From: Ruminococcus sp.
Lineage (GTDB): Bacteria > Bacillota > Clostridia > Oscillospirales > Ruminococcaceae
Direction: 5' to 3'
Length of the DNA: 64,000 nucleotides
Assembly (NCBI GenBank): GCA_021200415.1
Contig: JAJQGO010000019.1
Location: forward strand, 124,001-188,000
Shown piece by piece: positions 24,219 through 33,450 of the stretch. The notes beneath the pieces are model-generated. The model had not been told where the DNA came from. It did no database searches and worked only from the letters and a program-made list of their open reading frames with translations. How positions within the stretch are numbered: the stretch's first letter is position 1; each line of letters begins with the position of its first letter. Position numbers and translations under genes: made by a program.

Positions 24219-24749
24219 TTAATTATTCATGCCAAGCTCAATTGCCTTGAAGTTGTTGGCAATGAGATGTGCCTTTGACGGAGGTACAACCTTTTCGATT
24301 GCGGCTTTCATTGTATCGAGAGTGAAAAGCTGTGTTTCCTTTATGAGCTTTCCGAGAAGAATAATATTCGAGCCGCCCTTGAGTCCGTTATCATCCGCAA
24401 GCTGAGAGGATGGTATAAAGAAGCAGTCAATATCCGTTCTGTCGCATTCGGAATCAATAAGAGTGCTGTCAACGAACACCTTTCCGTTTGGTTTAACGAC
24501 GTTGATGAACTTGTCGTAGGAGGGCTGATTCATAGCAATGAGAATATCGGGAGCAACTACAAGGGGAGAGCCGATGGGCTTATCCGAGATGCAGACGGAG
24601 CAGTTGCAGGTTCCGCCTCTCATTTCAGGACCGTAGGAGGGGAGCCATGAAAGCTCCTTTGAATCCATAAGACCGCAGTATGCAAGGATTTTTCCGGCAA
24701 AGAGGATACCCTGTCCTCCGAAGCCCGCAAGAAGAATTTCAGTAGTCAT
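24219..24749 (-). CDS. korC: 2-oxoacid:ferredoxin oxidoreductase, gamma subunit
   Basis: 176 residues. The N terminus EILLAGFGGQGILFAGKILAYCGL is the gamma-domain signature, followed by LSWLPSYGPEMRGGTCNCSVCIS and PDILIAMNQPSYDKF. In the four-subunit enzymes the gamma chain packs on the catalytic core. It is the last gene of korD-korA-korB-korC and shares one base with korB. The substrate is probably 2-oxoglutarate, given the citrate synthase in the same region, but a 2-oxoisovalerate enzyme (Vor) has the same make-up. Confidence 0.92.
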   Translation of the reverse strand: MTTEILLAGFGGQGILFAGKILAYCGLMDSKELSWLPSYGPEMRGGTCNCSVCISDKPIGSPLVVAPDILIAMNQPSYDKFINVVKPNGKVFVDSTLIDSECDRTDIDCFFIPSSQLADDNGLKGGSNIILLGKLIKETQLFTLDTMKAAIEKVVPPSKAHLIANNFKAIELGMNN

Positions 24750-25507
24750 TACTTATTTCCCTCCTCATTAGCTGTAATGTCCTTGTAAACGCCAAGGGGG
24801 TAATACGGAATCATTTCGTCCTGAAGCCTTTTTATAGCTTCAATCGGAGTCATTCCCCAGTTTGTGGGACAGGTTGAGAGAACCTCAATAATGGAGAAGC
24901 CTCTGCCTGCCTTCTGATTCTCGAACGCCTTGCGTATAGCCTTTTTAGCCTCACGTATATGAGGTACGCTGTCAACTGCAACACGCTGCGCAAGAGCAGT
25001 TCCGGTAAGCGTCGAGAGCATTTCGCATACGCGCACAGGATAGCCTGCAAGCTCCGGATCACGTCCATAGGGCGTTGTCTGTGTAACCTGACCGGGGATT
25101 GTCGTAGGCGCCATCTGACCGCCTGTCATGCCGTAAATTGTGTTATTGATGAAGATAACGACGATATTTTCGCCTCTTGTGGCACTGTGGACAGTTTCGC
25201 AGGTGCCGATTGCCGCAAGGTCGCCGTCGCCCTGATATGTAAACACGTACTTGTCCGGATTGGTTCTTTTTACACCTGTAGCAACAGCCGGCGCTCTTCC
25301 GTGAGGAGCTTCAATCATATCGCAGTTGAAGTAATCATAAGCCATAACGGAGCAGCCGACAGGGCAGATGCCGATGGTATCGCCCTCGATACCCATTTCA
25401 TCTATGACCTCACAGACGAGTCTGTGGACGATACCGTGAGTACAGCCGGGGCAGTAGTGAGTTGAAACGTCAATAAGCGATTTTGGTCTTTCAAAAACAA
25501 CAGCCAT
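24749..25507 (-). CDS. korB: 2-oxoacid:ferredoxin oxidoreductase, beta subunit (TPP-binding)
   Basis: 252 residues. CPGCTHGIVHRLVCEV near the N terminus and GDGDLAAIGTCETVHSATRG...VVIFINNTIYGMTGGQMAPTT (residues about 95-135) form the thiamine diphosphate/Mg site. There are no extra cluster-binding Cys beyond CPGC and the nearby Cys, as expected when clusters sit in KorD. With KorA it carries out oxidative decarboxylation of a 2-oxoacid to acyl-CoA, reducing ferredoxin. It shares one base with each neighbour, so translation is probably coupled. Confidence 0.93.
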   Translation of the reverse strand: MAVVFERPKSLIDVSTHYCPGCTHGIVHRLVCEVIDEMGIEGDTIGICPVGCSVMAYDYFNCDMIEAPHGRAPAVATGVKRTNPDKYVFTYQGDGDLAAIGTCETVHSATRGENIVVIFINNTIYGMTGGQMAPTTIPGQVTQTTPYGRDPELAGYPVRVCEMLSTLTGTALAQRVAVDSVPHIREAKKAIRKAFENQKAGRGFSIIEVLSTCPTNWGMTPIEAIKRLQDEMIPYYPLGVYKDITANEEGNK

Positions 25508-26571
25508 TACTTAGCACCTCCTAATTTTTTTATCTGCTCCAGCACCTCGGCAGGAGTAGGAATAATACCGCCTGTTCTGCCGAAGAAGTGTACAGGCTTC
25601 GAGCAGTTTATCGCAAGCTTTACATCGTCAATCATCTGACCCATTGACATTTCCACATCAAGGAGAACAGAAGCCGATTCGGCAGCCTTGTTGAGTTCAT
25701 TGACGGGGAACGGCCAGAGAGTTTTCGGGCGGAACATACCTGCCTTTATGCCAAGCTCTCTTGCGGAATTGACAGCAGATTTTACAACTCTTGCCGTTGC
25801 GCCGTAAGCGCAGAGGAGTATGTCGCAGTCGTCAGTGAGGTAAAGCTCAGCGTCCGTTTCGTTTGCCTTGACAATTTCATATCTCTTAAAGCGTTCAACG
25901 ACAGTTTTTTCAAGTCCGTCAGGCTGGAGGTAGAGCGAATTGATTATATGATGCTCACGCTTGAATTTATGACCGTCGGCAGCCCATGAGCTTTTATCGT
26001 AGGTGTTGGGAGTGATTTCGGGGAAGGTAACAGGCTCCATCATCTGACCGAGCAGACCGTCGGCAAGAATCATAGCGGGCATTCTGTATTTATCGGCTGT
26101 ATCGAAAGCCTTTGTGACCATATCAACCATTTCCTGAACGGAGGAGGGAGCAAAGACAAGGATATGGAAATCGCCGTGACCCATAGCTCGTGTAGCCTGC
26201 CAGTAGTCAGCCTGTGACGGCTGGATTCCGCCAAGTCCGGGGCCGCCGCGCTGAACGTTGATAATAAGCGCAGGAACATCCGATCCTGCCAGATAGGAGA
26301 TGCCCTCAGCCTTCAGTGAAACGCCGGGTGAGGACGAGGATGTCATAGCTCTCACGCCTGTGGAGGCAGCGCCGAGAACCATGTTTATTGCGGCAATTTC
26401 AGACTCAGCCTGCAGGAAAACGCCTCCTGCCTTATGCATACGCTTTGCCATGTAAGCGGCAAGCTCAGTCTGCGGTGTAATCGGGTAGCCGAAGAAGCAC
26501 TTACAGCCTGCGCGAATAGCAGCCTCAGCGAGAGCCTCGTTACCCTTCATAAGATTTCTTTCCAAAGCCAA
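25507..26571 (-). CDS. korA: 2-oxoacid:ferredoxin oxidoreductase, alpha subunit
   Basis: 354 residues. The pyrimidine-binding domain shows GNEALAEAAIRAGCKCFFGYPITPQTELAAYMAKR (residues 10-44), SSSSPGVSLKAEGISYLAG and NVQRGGPGLGGIQPSQADYWQ, all typical of the KorA/VorA group. The C-terminal transketolase-like domain includes LLCAYGATARVVKSAVN and MFRPKTLWPFP. It binds the 2-oxoacid together with TPP held by KorB. AAAGGAGCTG lies before ATG 26571. Confidence 0.93.
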   Translation of the reverse strand: MALERNLMKGNEALAEAAIRAGCKCFFGYPITPQTELAAYMAKRMHKAGGVFLQAESEIAAINMVLGAASTGVRAMTSSSSPGVSLKAEGISYLAGSDVPALIINVQRGGPGLGGIQPSQADYWQATRAMGHGDFHILVFAPSSVQEMVDMVTKAFDTADKYRMPAMILADGLLGQMMEPVTFPEITPNTYDKSSWAADGHKFKREHHIINSLYLQPDGLEKTVVERFKRYEIVKANETDAELYLTDDCDILLCAYGATARVVKSAVNSARELGIKAGMFRPKTLWPFPVNELNKAAESASVLLDVEMSMGQMIDDVKLAINCSKPVHFFGRTGGIIPTPAEVLEQIKKLGGAK

Positions 26572-26595
26572 ACAGCTCCTTTCAAACTAACTTAA

Positions 26596-26802
26596 TCATT
26601 TTTCAACAACGATAGCGCAGTCCGGACACATTATTCCGCACATTGCGCAGCCAATACAGACAGATTCATCGGTACAAACAGCGTAGAAATATCCCTTTTT
26701 GTTGCGTTTTTCCTTTTGCAGGGAAACAATTTTTTTAGGGCACGCCGTAGTGCAAAGTCCGCAGCCCTTGCAGCGTTCGGTAATAACCGTCATTTTAGCC
26801 AT
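26596..26802 (-). CDS. korD: 2-oxoacid:ferredoxin oxidoreductase, delta subunit (2x[4Fe-4S])
   Basis: 68 residues from ATG 26802, 8 bases after AAAGGAG. The frame is open 14 codons further up, but that start has no ribosome binding site. Two ferredoxin motifs, CKGCGLCTTACP and CIGCAMCGIMCP, each supply four Cys for a [4Fe-4S] cluster that carries electrons from the TPP site to ferredoxin. It leads the korDABC group, 24 bases before korA. Confidence 0.93.
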   Translation of the reverse strand: MAKMTVITERCKGCGLCTTACPKKIVSLQKEKRNKKGYFYAVCTDESVCIGCAMCGIMCPDCAIVVEK

Positions 26803-26909
26803 AAAAACAGCTCCTTTCAATACAATTAGGGCGATACCGCGCATTTCAGCACGGCGATTTATATTGTCAAAACAGCAAATGCAGTCCGACTTGCAATTTT
26901 AGAGTGTGC

Positions 26910-27578
26910 CTACTCCTCCTTCTCCCAGAGAGGCTTGACATACACCTTAACGGGGAAAATTTTTTTATTATCCGGCATTTTTTCGGCAAACTCCTCGGGG
27001 CAGGCTGTAAACAGCAGCGGCAGACCTGATTTTTCACAGACCTCAGCGGCAAATTCCGCGGATTCCGCAACAATTTCGGGAGTCGTTTCGCAGCCGAGAT
27101 TCGTATTGTTGACCACAGCCGTATGCTTCAGTCTTGCGGCTGCTTCTATTTCGTACATGAGGGCAAGAGCCTCGTCAGCGGTTGTCGTAAGATAGCGTCT
27201 TTGGTTAATGACGTAAATCATTTCAAGCTCGCTGCCATAGGCTGAAAGCGCCTCCGCATAGCGTCCGAGGGCGAAGGCTCCCGCGTCATCTCCGCCGACG
27301 TCAATAATGAGGCGGTCCTCCGATGCGGCAATCTGTTCCAAATCGAACTGGAGGGAGGGAATATTGAGATTACTGTTTGCGAAATCCGGAGCTATGAGCT
27401 TTATGTCGGATTTATGAAAAAGCCGGCTGAAATCCGCCGTTCTGAAGTAAGGATTAACTATATCAAGATCGACAACAGACACAGACCTGCCCTTGCCGGC
27501 TTCGCTGACAGCGAGATTCACCGCAAGGTTAGTTTTTCCGCTTCCATAGTGACCTGTAATAATTGTAATTTTTTTCAT
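26910..27578 (-). CDS. MinD/ParA-like P-loop ATPase upstream of korDABC
   Basis: 222 residues from ATG 27578 (GAAGGAG 8 bases upstream). The P-loop GHYGSGKTNLAVNLA (residues 8-22) is followed by VSVVDLDIVNPYFRTADFSRLF and RLIIDVGGDDAGAFALGRYA, the SIMIBI-class ATPase pattern. Proteins of this type often sit beside 2-oxoacid:ferredoxin oxidoreductase genes. The exact role is not settled, and a part in cluster or enzyme assembly is one idea. It is 107 bases upstream of korD and probably in the same transcript. Confidence 0.8.
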   Translation of the reverse strand: MKKITIITGHYGSGKTNLAVNLAVSEAGKGRSVSVVDLDIVNPYFRTADFSRLFHKSDIKLIAPDFANSNLNIPSLQFDLEQIAASEDRLIIDVGGDDAGAFALGRYAEALSAYGSELEMIYVINQRRYLTTTADEALALMYEIEAAARLKHTAVVNNTNLGCETTPEIVAESAEFAAEVCEKSGLPLLFTACPEEFAEKMPDNKKIFPVKVYVKPLWEKEE

Positions 27579-27620
27579 TGAGTTCTCCTTCTGTGCCTGA
27601 GTGCAGCACCGACACATATT

Positions 27621-27648
27621 ATTATACCACATTCAAATAAAAAAGCAA
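27621..27648 (-). promoter_or_regulatory. Promoter of the ATPase-korDABC operon
   Basis: On the minus strand, TTGCTT (27648-27643), a 16-base spacer, TATAAT (27626-27621), 43 bases before the ATPase start. Confidence 0.6.
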
Positions 27649-27724
27649 GAACAAAATGAATAAATTGCGGTTGTATATTTTTTGGTACGGTATGCAAATT
27701 GCCGATTTTACGGGGATTTATGCG

Positions 27725-27752
27725 AAAAAAACCTGCCGCATAGTGCGGCAGG
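27725..27752 (-). terminator. Terminator of the fatty acid operon
   Basis: CCTGCCGC/GCGGCAGG stem, five-base loop. On the minus strand it is followed by seven T. It lies directly after acpP. Confidence 0.88.
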
Positions 27753-27766
27753 CATTTGCGTGATAA

Positions 27767-28003
27767 TTATTCAGCGTCTGAGTTTTTTTCGATGTAAGCA
27801 ACAATGTCGTTGACAGTCTTGATTTCATCTGCTGCTTCGTCAGGAATAGACATATCGAACTCATCCTCGATTGCTGTGATAAGCTCAACAATATCAAGTG
27901 AATCAGCACCGAGATCGTCCTGAATGCTTGCTTCCATAGTTACAGTGTCAGCTTCAACTCCGAGCTGATCAATAATAATGTCCTTAACCTTGTCAAAAAT
28001 CAT
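27767..28003 (-). CDS. acpP: Acyl carrier protein
   Basis: 78 residues from ATG 28003, 7 bases after GGAGG. The longer frame starting at 28087 would add unrelated residues. The four-helix ACP pattern is clear, with the phosphopantetheine Ser in [13 protein letters not shown] (near residue 37) and many acidic residues. It carries growing acyl chains as thioesters for all Fab enzymes in the cluster. It is the last gene of the operon. In many Clostridia acpP instead sits near fabH/fabD. Confidence 0.95.
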   Translation of the reverse strand: MIFDKVKDIIIDQLGVEADTVTMEASIQDDLGADSLDIVELITAIEDEFDMSIPDEAADEIKTVNDIVAYIEKNSDAE

Positions 28004-28070
28004 GAGATTTTCCTCCATTTTCTTTCTTTTATTATATAATAACGGCACAAGCCGGTATTCACAAACGGTA

Positions 28071-28877
28071 TCATTCCGAGAACTCACCGATTTTTCTAAA
28101 TTTAGTATAACGTTCTTTCAGCAAAACGTCAATATCTTTTTTGCATTTTTCCGGAATAATATGTGACAAATATTCTTTAATATTTTCGGATATTTTGTCT
28201 AAGTCGTTATGTGCGCCCCCAAGAGGCTCTTCAATTATGGATTCGGCAACTCCAAGGGAAACAAGATCCTCCGCAGTTATTTTCATGATGTTGCAGGCTT
28301 CCTCCTCACGGGAAGCGTCCTTCCAGAGGATACTTGCGAAGCCACGGGGCGAAATTACGGAATAAACGGCATTTTCGAGCATTGCAAGCTCATCGCAGAC
28401 GCCGAGAGCAAGCGCGCCTCCGCTGCCGCCCTCTCCCAGAACAATGGAAACTATGGGCGTTCTCAGAGTCATGAAATCGGCGATATTGCGTGCGATTGCT
28501 TCGCCCTGACCACGCTCCTCCGCGGCAATTCCGCAGAAGGCTCCGGGAGTATCAATAAAGCAGATAACAGGTCTGTGGAATTTTTCAGCCTGTTTTGCAA
28601 GCCGGAGAGCCTTGCGGTAGCCTTCGGGGTGGGGCATAGCGAAATTGCACTTTTTATTCTCGTTTATATCCCTTCCCTTGACCTCGGCAATAACAGTAAC
28701 CGGTCTGCCGTCAAGACGCGCAACGCCTCCGATAACAGCTCCGTCGTCGCCATAGAGTCTGTCGCCGTGCATTTCATAGAAATCCGTAAACACGAGGGGA
28801 ATATAATCTCTTATAGTCGGACGGTTTTTGTGACGAATAAGCTCAAGTCTTTCATAAGCAGTTCTGTAATTTTCCAT
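28071..28877 (-). CDS. accA: Acetyl-CoA carboxylase, carboxyltransferase alpha subunit
   Basis: 268 residues from ATG 28877, after AGGAGGTGCGGC. Shorter than the E. coli protein (319) because the N-terminal helical extension is reduced. Crotonase-like core motifs are present: [66 protein letters not shown] and [13 protein letters not shown]. With AccD it moves the carboxyl group from carboxybiotin to acetyl-CoA, giving malonyl-CoA. It sits 10 bases after accD. Confidence 0.95.
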   Translation of the reverse strand: MENYRTAYERLELIRHKNRPTIRDYIPLVFTDFYEMHGDRLYGDDGAVIGGVARLDGRPVTVIAEVKGRDINENKKCNFAMPHPEGYRKALRLAKQAEKFHRPVICFIDTPGAFCGIAAEERGQGEAIARNIADFMTLRTPIVSIVLGEGGSGGALALGVCDELAMLENAVYSVISPRGFASILWKDASREEEACNIMKITAEDLVSLGVAESIIEEPLGGAHNDLDKISENIKEYLSHIIPEKCKKDIDVLLKERYTKFRKIGEFSE

Positions 28878-28887
28878 GCCGCACCTC

Positions 28888-29730
28888 CTACTCGGTATAT
28901 CCATGAAGCTTCAGAAGATGAGAAAGCGTACTCCTCATTTTTCTGCGTTCCACAATCATATCAACAAATCCCTTTTCCTGCATGAATTCGGCAAGCTGAA
29001 AATCATCGGGCAGACGCTGCTTGATAGTCCCCTCAATAACTCTTCTTCCTGCGAATCCCACAAGAATTTTAGGCTCGGCAATAATAATATCACCAAGTGA
29101 AGCGAAGCTTGCGGTTACGCCGCCTGTGGTCGGGTCTGTGAGAACGGTAATATAAAGTCCGCCGTTGTCGCTGTGGAGCTTGACTGCGCCGGAGGTTTTA
29201 GCCATCTGCATAAGCGAAACGATACCCTCCTGCATACGCGCTCCTCCCGAAGCGGTAAACATTATGACAGGCAGATTTTTTTCCTGCGCCCGTTCAAAGG
29301 CACGGGCAATTTTCTCGCCGACAACGCTTCCCATCGAAGCCATCATGAAGCGTGAATCCATAACGCCCAGAACAACGGACGAGCCTTTGATTTTAGCTTC
29401 TCCTGTAACGATAGCGTCCCTGAGTCCCGTTGAATCACGCAGCTCAGCCTGTTTTTCCTCATAATCGGGGAAATCTATGGGATTGCAGCTTATCATATCG
29501 GCGTCATATTCCACAAAGCTGTCCTTATCGGCAGTTATGGCAATACGCGCTCTTGCGGAGAGTCTGCCGTGGTAATTGCATTCAGGGCATACCCTGTTAA
29601 GCTCCTCGTACCTGCCGAGGGGCACCTGACTCTGACATCTCGGGCATTTGAACACCTGATTTTCGGGAGCTGCCTTGTCGTCATCGTCATTGAAACGTTT
29701 TCTTACAACATTAAAAAAATCTTCAAGCAT
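28888..29730 (-). CDS. accD: Acetyl-CoA carboxylase, carboxyltransferase beta subunit
   Basis: 280 residues. An N-terminal zinc ribbon (FKCPRC...NRVCPECNYHGRLSARARI, residues 27-63) precedes the crotonase fold with GLRDAIVTGEAKIKG, VMDSRFMMASMGSVVGEKI, TASGGARMQEGIVSLMQMAKTS and a GFAGRRVIEGTIKQRLP segment. It pairs with AccA. Length and motifs are normal. It lies 15 bases after accC. Confidence 0.95.
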   Translation of the reverse strand: MLEDFFNVVRKRFNDDDDKAAPENQVFKCPRCQSQVPLGRYEELNRVCPECNYHGRLSARARIAITADKDSFVEYDADMISCNPIDFPDYEEKQAELRDSTGLRDAIVTGEAKIKGSSVVLGVMDSRFMMASMGSVVGEKIARAFERAQEKNLPVIMFTASGGARMQEGIVSLMQMAKTSGAVKLHSDNGGLYITVLTDPTTGGVTASFASLGDIIIAEPKILVGFAGRRVIEGTIKQRLPDDFQLAEFMQEKGFVDMIVERRKMRSTLSHLLKLHGYTE

Positions 29731-29745
29731 CTATTTCACCGCAAT

Positions 29746-31113
29746 TCATTTTTTCTTATGTGTTTTCTTACGTGCTTCCATGTATCTGTTCAGGAAGCCG
29801 TTGTCGTAGCTTCCGCTTTTGAATTCAGGGAGCTTAATCAGCTCAAGCTGAAAATCAATATTCGTATCGACGCCCTCAACGATAAATTCGGAAAGCGCCC
29901 ATCTCATTTTCATAATAGCCTCATTACGGTCAGCGCCGTGTGCTATGAGCTTGCTTATCATGGAATCATAGTAGGGGGTAATGGTGTATCCCTGATAAAC
30001 AGCGCTGTCAATACGTATTCCCGGGCCGCCCGGAGTATAGAGGGATTCTATAGTGCCCGGTGACGGACGGAAGTCAAGCTCAGGATTTTCAGCGTTTATG
30101 CGGCACTCGATTGCATGGCCGTTAAGACGTACATCCTCCTGTTTTATTTCAAGCTCCATGCCTGCCGCAACCTTAATCTGCGCCTTGACAAGATCGAAGC
30201 CTGTAACCTCCTCGGTTATGGGATGCTCAACCTGTATACGTGTATTCATTTCCATGAAGTAGAAATTTCTGTCGTCGTCCACGAGAAACTCGATAGTGCC
30301 TGCGTTATAGTAGCCGCACTCCCGGGCAGCCGTAACAGCCGCCTGACCCATTTTTTTCCGAAGCTCCCCGCTTACGACAGGACTGGGGCATTCCTCAAGA
30401 ACCTTCTGATTACGCCGCTGCATTGAGCAGTCACGCTCGCCGAGATAAACGTAATTCCCGAATCTGTCAGCTATAATCTGTATTTCAACGTGGTGGGGAT
30501 TCACAAGAAGCTTTTCGATATAGACGGAATCATCGCCAAAGAAGCTTTTTGCCTCCTGCTGAGCCGCAGTTATCTGGGATTCAAGCTCCTCCGCCCTGTC
30601 GACACGTCTTATGCCTCTGCCGCCGCCCCCTGCCGAAGCCTTTACAAGGACGGGGTAGCCTGCCCTATCGGCGAATTTCCTTGCCTCGTCAAGCGATTTA
30701 ACAGCACCCTCCGTGCCGGGGATAACGGGAACTCCTGCCGCCTTCATGGTTTCCTTTGCGGCAGCCTTATCGCCAAGCATTTCAATGGACTTATAGGACG
30801 GCCCGATAAAAATCAGTCCGTTTTCCTCACAGAGCTTAGCAAATTCCGCATTTTCGGACAGGAAGCCGAATCCGGGGTGAATAGCCTGTGAGCCTGTATT
30901 TATAGCCGCCTGAATAATGGCGTTCATGTTCAGGTAGCTGTCCTTTGTTGCGGGAGGGCCAATGCAGACGGCCTCATCGGCAATCTGCGCATGGAGGGAA
31001 TTCCTGTCGGCAGTTGAATAGACAGCCACACAGCGCACGCCAAGCTCACGGCAGGCTCTTATGATACGAACAGCTATTTCGCCTCTGTTGGCAATCAAGA
31101 TTTTTCTGAACAT
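29746..31113 (-). CDS. accC: Biotin carboxylase
   Basis: 455 residues, the usual size. The N-terminal domain starts FRKILIANRGEIAVRIIRACRELG. The ATP-grasp domain has KASAGGGGRGIRRV (glycine loop, near residue 160), HVEIQIIADRFGNYVYLGERDCSMQRRNQKV and MEMNTRIQVEHPITEEVTG with the catalytic Glu and Arg. The C terminus ends in a Lys-rich tail. It carboxylates the biotin on AccB using ATP and bicarbonate. It follows fabZ by 3 bases. Confidence 0.96.
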   Translation of the reverse strand: MFRKILIANRGEIAVRIIRACRELGVRCVAVYSTADRNSLHAQIADEAVCIGPPATKDSYLNMNAIIQAAINTGSQAIHPGFGFLSENAEFAKLCEENGLIFIGPSYKSIEMLGDKAAAKETMKAAGVPVIPGTEGAVKSLDEARKFADRAGYPVLVKASAGGGGRGIRRVDRAEELESQITAAQQEAKSFFGDDSVYIEKLLVNPHHVEIQIIADRFGNYVYLGERDCSMQRRNQKVLEECPSPVVSGELRKKMGQAAVTAARECGYYNAGTIEFLVDDDRNFYFMEMNTRIQVEHPITEEVTGFDLVKAQIKVAAGMELEIKQEDVRLNGHAIECRINAENPELDFRPSPGTIESLYTPGGPGIRIDSAVYQGYTITPYYDSMISKLIAHGADRNEAIMKMRWALSEFIVEGVDTNIDFQLELIKLPEFKSGSYDNGFLNRYMEARKKTHKKK

Positions 31114-31116
31114 TTT

Positions 31117-31569
31117 TTATTCACCCTTATTGCCGTCTGTAACCACAAAGGTAATCTCGCAGGAAACTGCTCTTTTGCCATCAACAGACGCAACAGCCTT
31201 GCCCGTTCCGACAGGGCCTCTCTGCTTGATCATTTCAACCTCAAGGTCGAGAACATCTCCCGGAAGAACCTGTCTGCGGAACTTAGCCTTGTCGATTCCG
31301 CCGAAAAGACCGATCTTGCCCTTGAATTCAGGCTTTGAGAGCATACAAACAGCTCCTGCCTGCGCAAGCATTTCAATCATGAGAACGCCCGGAGTTACAG
31401 GGTATCCCGGGAAGTGACCCTTGAACCAGAAATCGTCCTCTTTAATATATTTTCTTGCCTTTATTCTGACTCCCACTTCCATTTCAAGAACCTCATCAAT
31501 GAGGAGAAACGGATCTCTGTGGGGGATAATTTCCATTATCTGTTCCTTATTCATAAGTATTTCTGACAT
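31117..31569 (-). CDS. fabZ: 3-hydroxyacyl-ACP dehydratase
   Basis: 150 residues with the hot-dog fold motifs IPHRDPFLLIDEV and FKGHFPGYPVTPGVLMIEMLAQAGAV. The latter holds the catalytic His and Glu. It removes water from 3-hydroxyacyl-ACP. There is no fabA/fabN isomerase in the window. It lies between accB and accC, an order common in Firmicutes fab clusters. Confidence 0.95.
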   Translation of the reverse strand: MSEILMNKEQIMEIIPHRDPFLLIDEVLEMEVGVRIKARKYIKEDDFWFKGHFPGYPVTPGVLMIEMLAQAGAVCMLSKPEFKGKIGLFGGIDKAKFRRQVLPGDVLDLEVEMIKQRGPVGTGKAVASVDGKRAVSCEITFVVTDGNKGE

Positions 31570-31611
31570 TTTATGTGCCTCCGTTCTAAAATTTCAGGTT
31601 ATGCCGCAAGC

Positions 31612-32130
31612 CTATTCTATAATCATGATGGGCTGGTCGTATTCCACCGTTTGACCGTTATTCACGAGGATTTTTTTAACTGTTCCGTCGAAATCCGACT
31701 GAACCTCATTCATGAGCTTCATGGATTCGATTATCATGATAACGTCGCCCTTTTTCACTGTATCGCCGACCTTGACAAAGGGAGCCTTATCCGGCGAGGG
31801 AGCGGAGTAGTATGTTCCCACGATGGGGGCTTTTACGACGTTTCCGCTGATTTTTTCCTCCTTGACTGCCGGAGCAGCTGCCTCGGGGGCAGGAGCAAAA
31901 GAGTTCATGGGAGCGTTCATTGGAGGGGGTGACATAGGCGGCATATGGGGCGGCATATCAGGCGGCATATGGTGAGGCGGCGGAGGACATTTTCTCTTAG
32001 CCTCGATTATAATTTCGCTGTCGCCGTTTTTTATTTTAATTCTTTCGAGCTTATTTTTATCGAGAGTTTCCGCAAGGGATTCAATATCCTCAAGCGTCAG
32101 ATTGCAGGCTATCGTTTTATTATCTGCCAT
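31612..32130 (-). CDS. accB: Biotin carboxyl carrier protein
   Basis: 172 residues. The N-terminal helix region (LTLEDIESLAETLDKNKLERIKIKNGDSEIIIEA) is joined to the biotinyl domain by an unusual Pro/Met/His linker (PPPPHHMPPDMPPHMPP, about residues 50-75) and a Pro/Ala stretch. The biotinyl domain has IIESMKLMNEVQSDFDG. The Lys of ESMKL is the biotin site, where most homologues read EAMKM. It carries carboxybiotin between AccC and AccA/AccD. GGAGG lies 7 bases before the ATG. Confidence 0.93.
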   Translation of the reverse strand: MADNKTIACNLTLEDIESLAETLDKNKLERIKIKNGDSEIIIEAKRKCPPPPHHMPPDMPPHMPPMSPPPMNAPMNSFAPAPEAAAPAVKEEKISGNVVKAPIVGTYYSAPSPDKAPFVKVGDTVKKGDVIMIIESMKLMNEVQSDFDGTVKKILVNNGQTVEYDQPIMIIE

Positions 32131-32142
32131 TTTCTGTTCCTC

Positions 32143-33399
32143 CTATTCTGAAATCTTCTTGAAACAGAGGGTAGCGTTATGACCGCCGAAGCCGAGAGAG
32201 TTGGACAGGGCAGCCTTAACCTCCTGATGAATATTGCCCTCAACGCAGTAATTCAGGTCGCACTCCTCATCGGGAACTTTATATCCCACTGTTTTATGTA
32301 TAATGCTCTCCTGAATCGACTTGGCCGTAACAATGGCTTCAATAGCTCCTGCCGCGCCGAGAAGATGACCCGTCATGGACTTCGTTGAATTTATCTTTAC
32401 GCTGTAAGCCGCATCGCCGAGAGCGTTTTTGATTGCTGTTGTTTCGTATTTATCGTTAAGACCTGTAGATGTTCCGTGAGCGTTGATGTAGTCAATATCC
32501 TCCGGATTAAGACCTGCCTCACGGATAGCGAGAGTCATGCCCATTCCTGCCGCCTCGCCCGTAGGTGACGGAGATGTCATATGGTAAGCATCGCAGGTTG
32601 CGCCGTAGCCCGCGATTTCGCAGTAAATCTTAGCTCCTCTTGCCTTAGCGTGTTCATACTCCTCGAGAACGAGAACACCGCTGCCCTCGCCCAGAACAAA
32701 GCCGCTTCTCTCCTTATCAAAGGGAATCGAAGCTCTTTCGAGGTCGCCCGATTTGGTAAGAGCCTTCATGTTGGCAAATCCGCCGTATGTGAACTCAACA
32801 TTTGTGCTTTCAGTTCCTCCCGCAAGGCAAACGTCAAGATAGCCGTCCTTGATTTTGCGGAAAGCCTCTCCGAGAGCGTGAGTTCCCGAAGCACAGGCGG
32901 TTGTGACGTCATAGTTTGCGCCCTTGAAGCCTGTTTTCATGGAAATTGTACCTGCCGCCATATTGCATATCATCATGGGAATGTAGAAAACGGAAATTCT
33001 GCCCGGGCCTTTTTCCAGATACTTGCTGTACTCCGAAAGAGTGAGGTCGATTCCGCCGATTCCGCAGCCGACAATAACGCCTGCCCTGAACGGGTCTATA
33101 TCCTCAAAGCTCGTGCCTGCGTCCTCCATTGCCTCATGAGCTGCCACAACGGCATATTTTGTAAAGACGTTCATACGCTTGGCTTCCTTTTTATCGAAGC
33201 AGCCCTTGACATCGTAGTAAGCGGATTCGTCAAAATCTCTGACAATTCCCGCAATTTTAACGCCTGTGCGTTCCGTATCAAATTTATCTATAAATGAGAA
33301 GCCGATTTTATTTTCCTTAATGCCGTTCCAGAATTTCTCAACGCCCGTGCCAAGCGGAGTAACGGCTCCCATTCCTGTAATAACAACTCTTCTGCTCAT
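32143..33399 (-). CDS. fabF: 3-oxoacyl-ACP synthase II
   Basis: 418 residues from ATG 33399 (AAAGGAT 6 bases upstream). The frame extends 13 codons above this without a good site. Thiolase-fold residues are complete: Cys in TACASGTHALGEAF, His in NAHGTSTGLNDKYE and His in KSMTGHLLGAAGAIEA. It elongates acyl-ACP with malonyl-ACP and helps set membrane fluidity. It precedes accB by 12 bases. Confidence 0.95.
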   Translation of the reverse strand: MSRRVVITGMGAVTPLGTGVEKFWNGIKENKIGFSFIDKFDTERTGVKIAGIVRDFDESAYYDVKGCFDKKEAKRMNVFTKYAVVAAHEAMEDAGTSFEDIDPFRAGVIVGCGIGGIDLTLSEYSKYLEKGPGRISVFYIPMMICNMAAGTISMKTGFKGANYDVTTACASGTHALGEAFRKIKDGYLDVCLAGGTESTNVEFTYGGFANMKALTKSGDLERASIPFDKERSGFVLGEGSGVLVLEEYEHAKARGAKIYCEIAGYGATCDAYHMTSPSPTGEAAGMGMTLAIREAGLNPEDIDYINAHGTSTGLNDKYETTAIKNALGDAAYSVKINSTKSMTGHLLGAAGAIEAIVTAKSIQESIIHKTVGYKVPDEECDLNYCVEGNIHQEVKAALSNSLGFGGHNATLCFKKISE

Positions 33400-33450
33400 A
33401 TAAAATCCTTTCGTTTCAACTTTGTGGTGCAGCGGCATAAACCGCGCCTG

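Noticed and set aside
28209-28985. A 258-residue + strand ORF opposite accA
   Set aside because: Antisense shadow of accA. Low complexity and no ribosome binding site.
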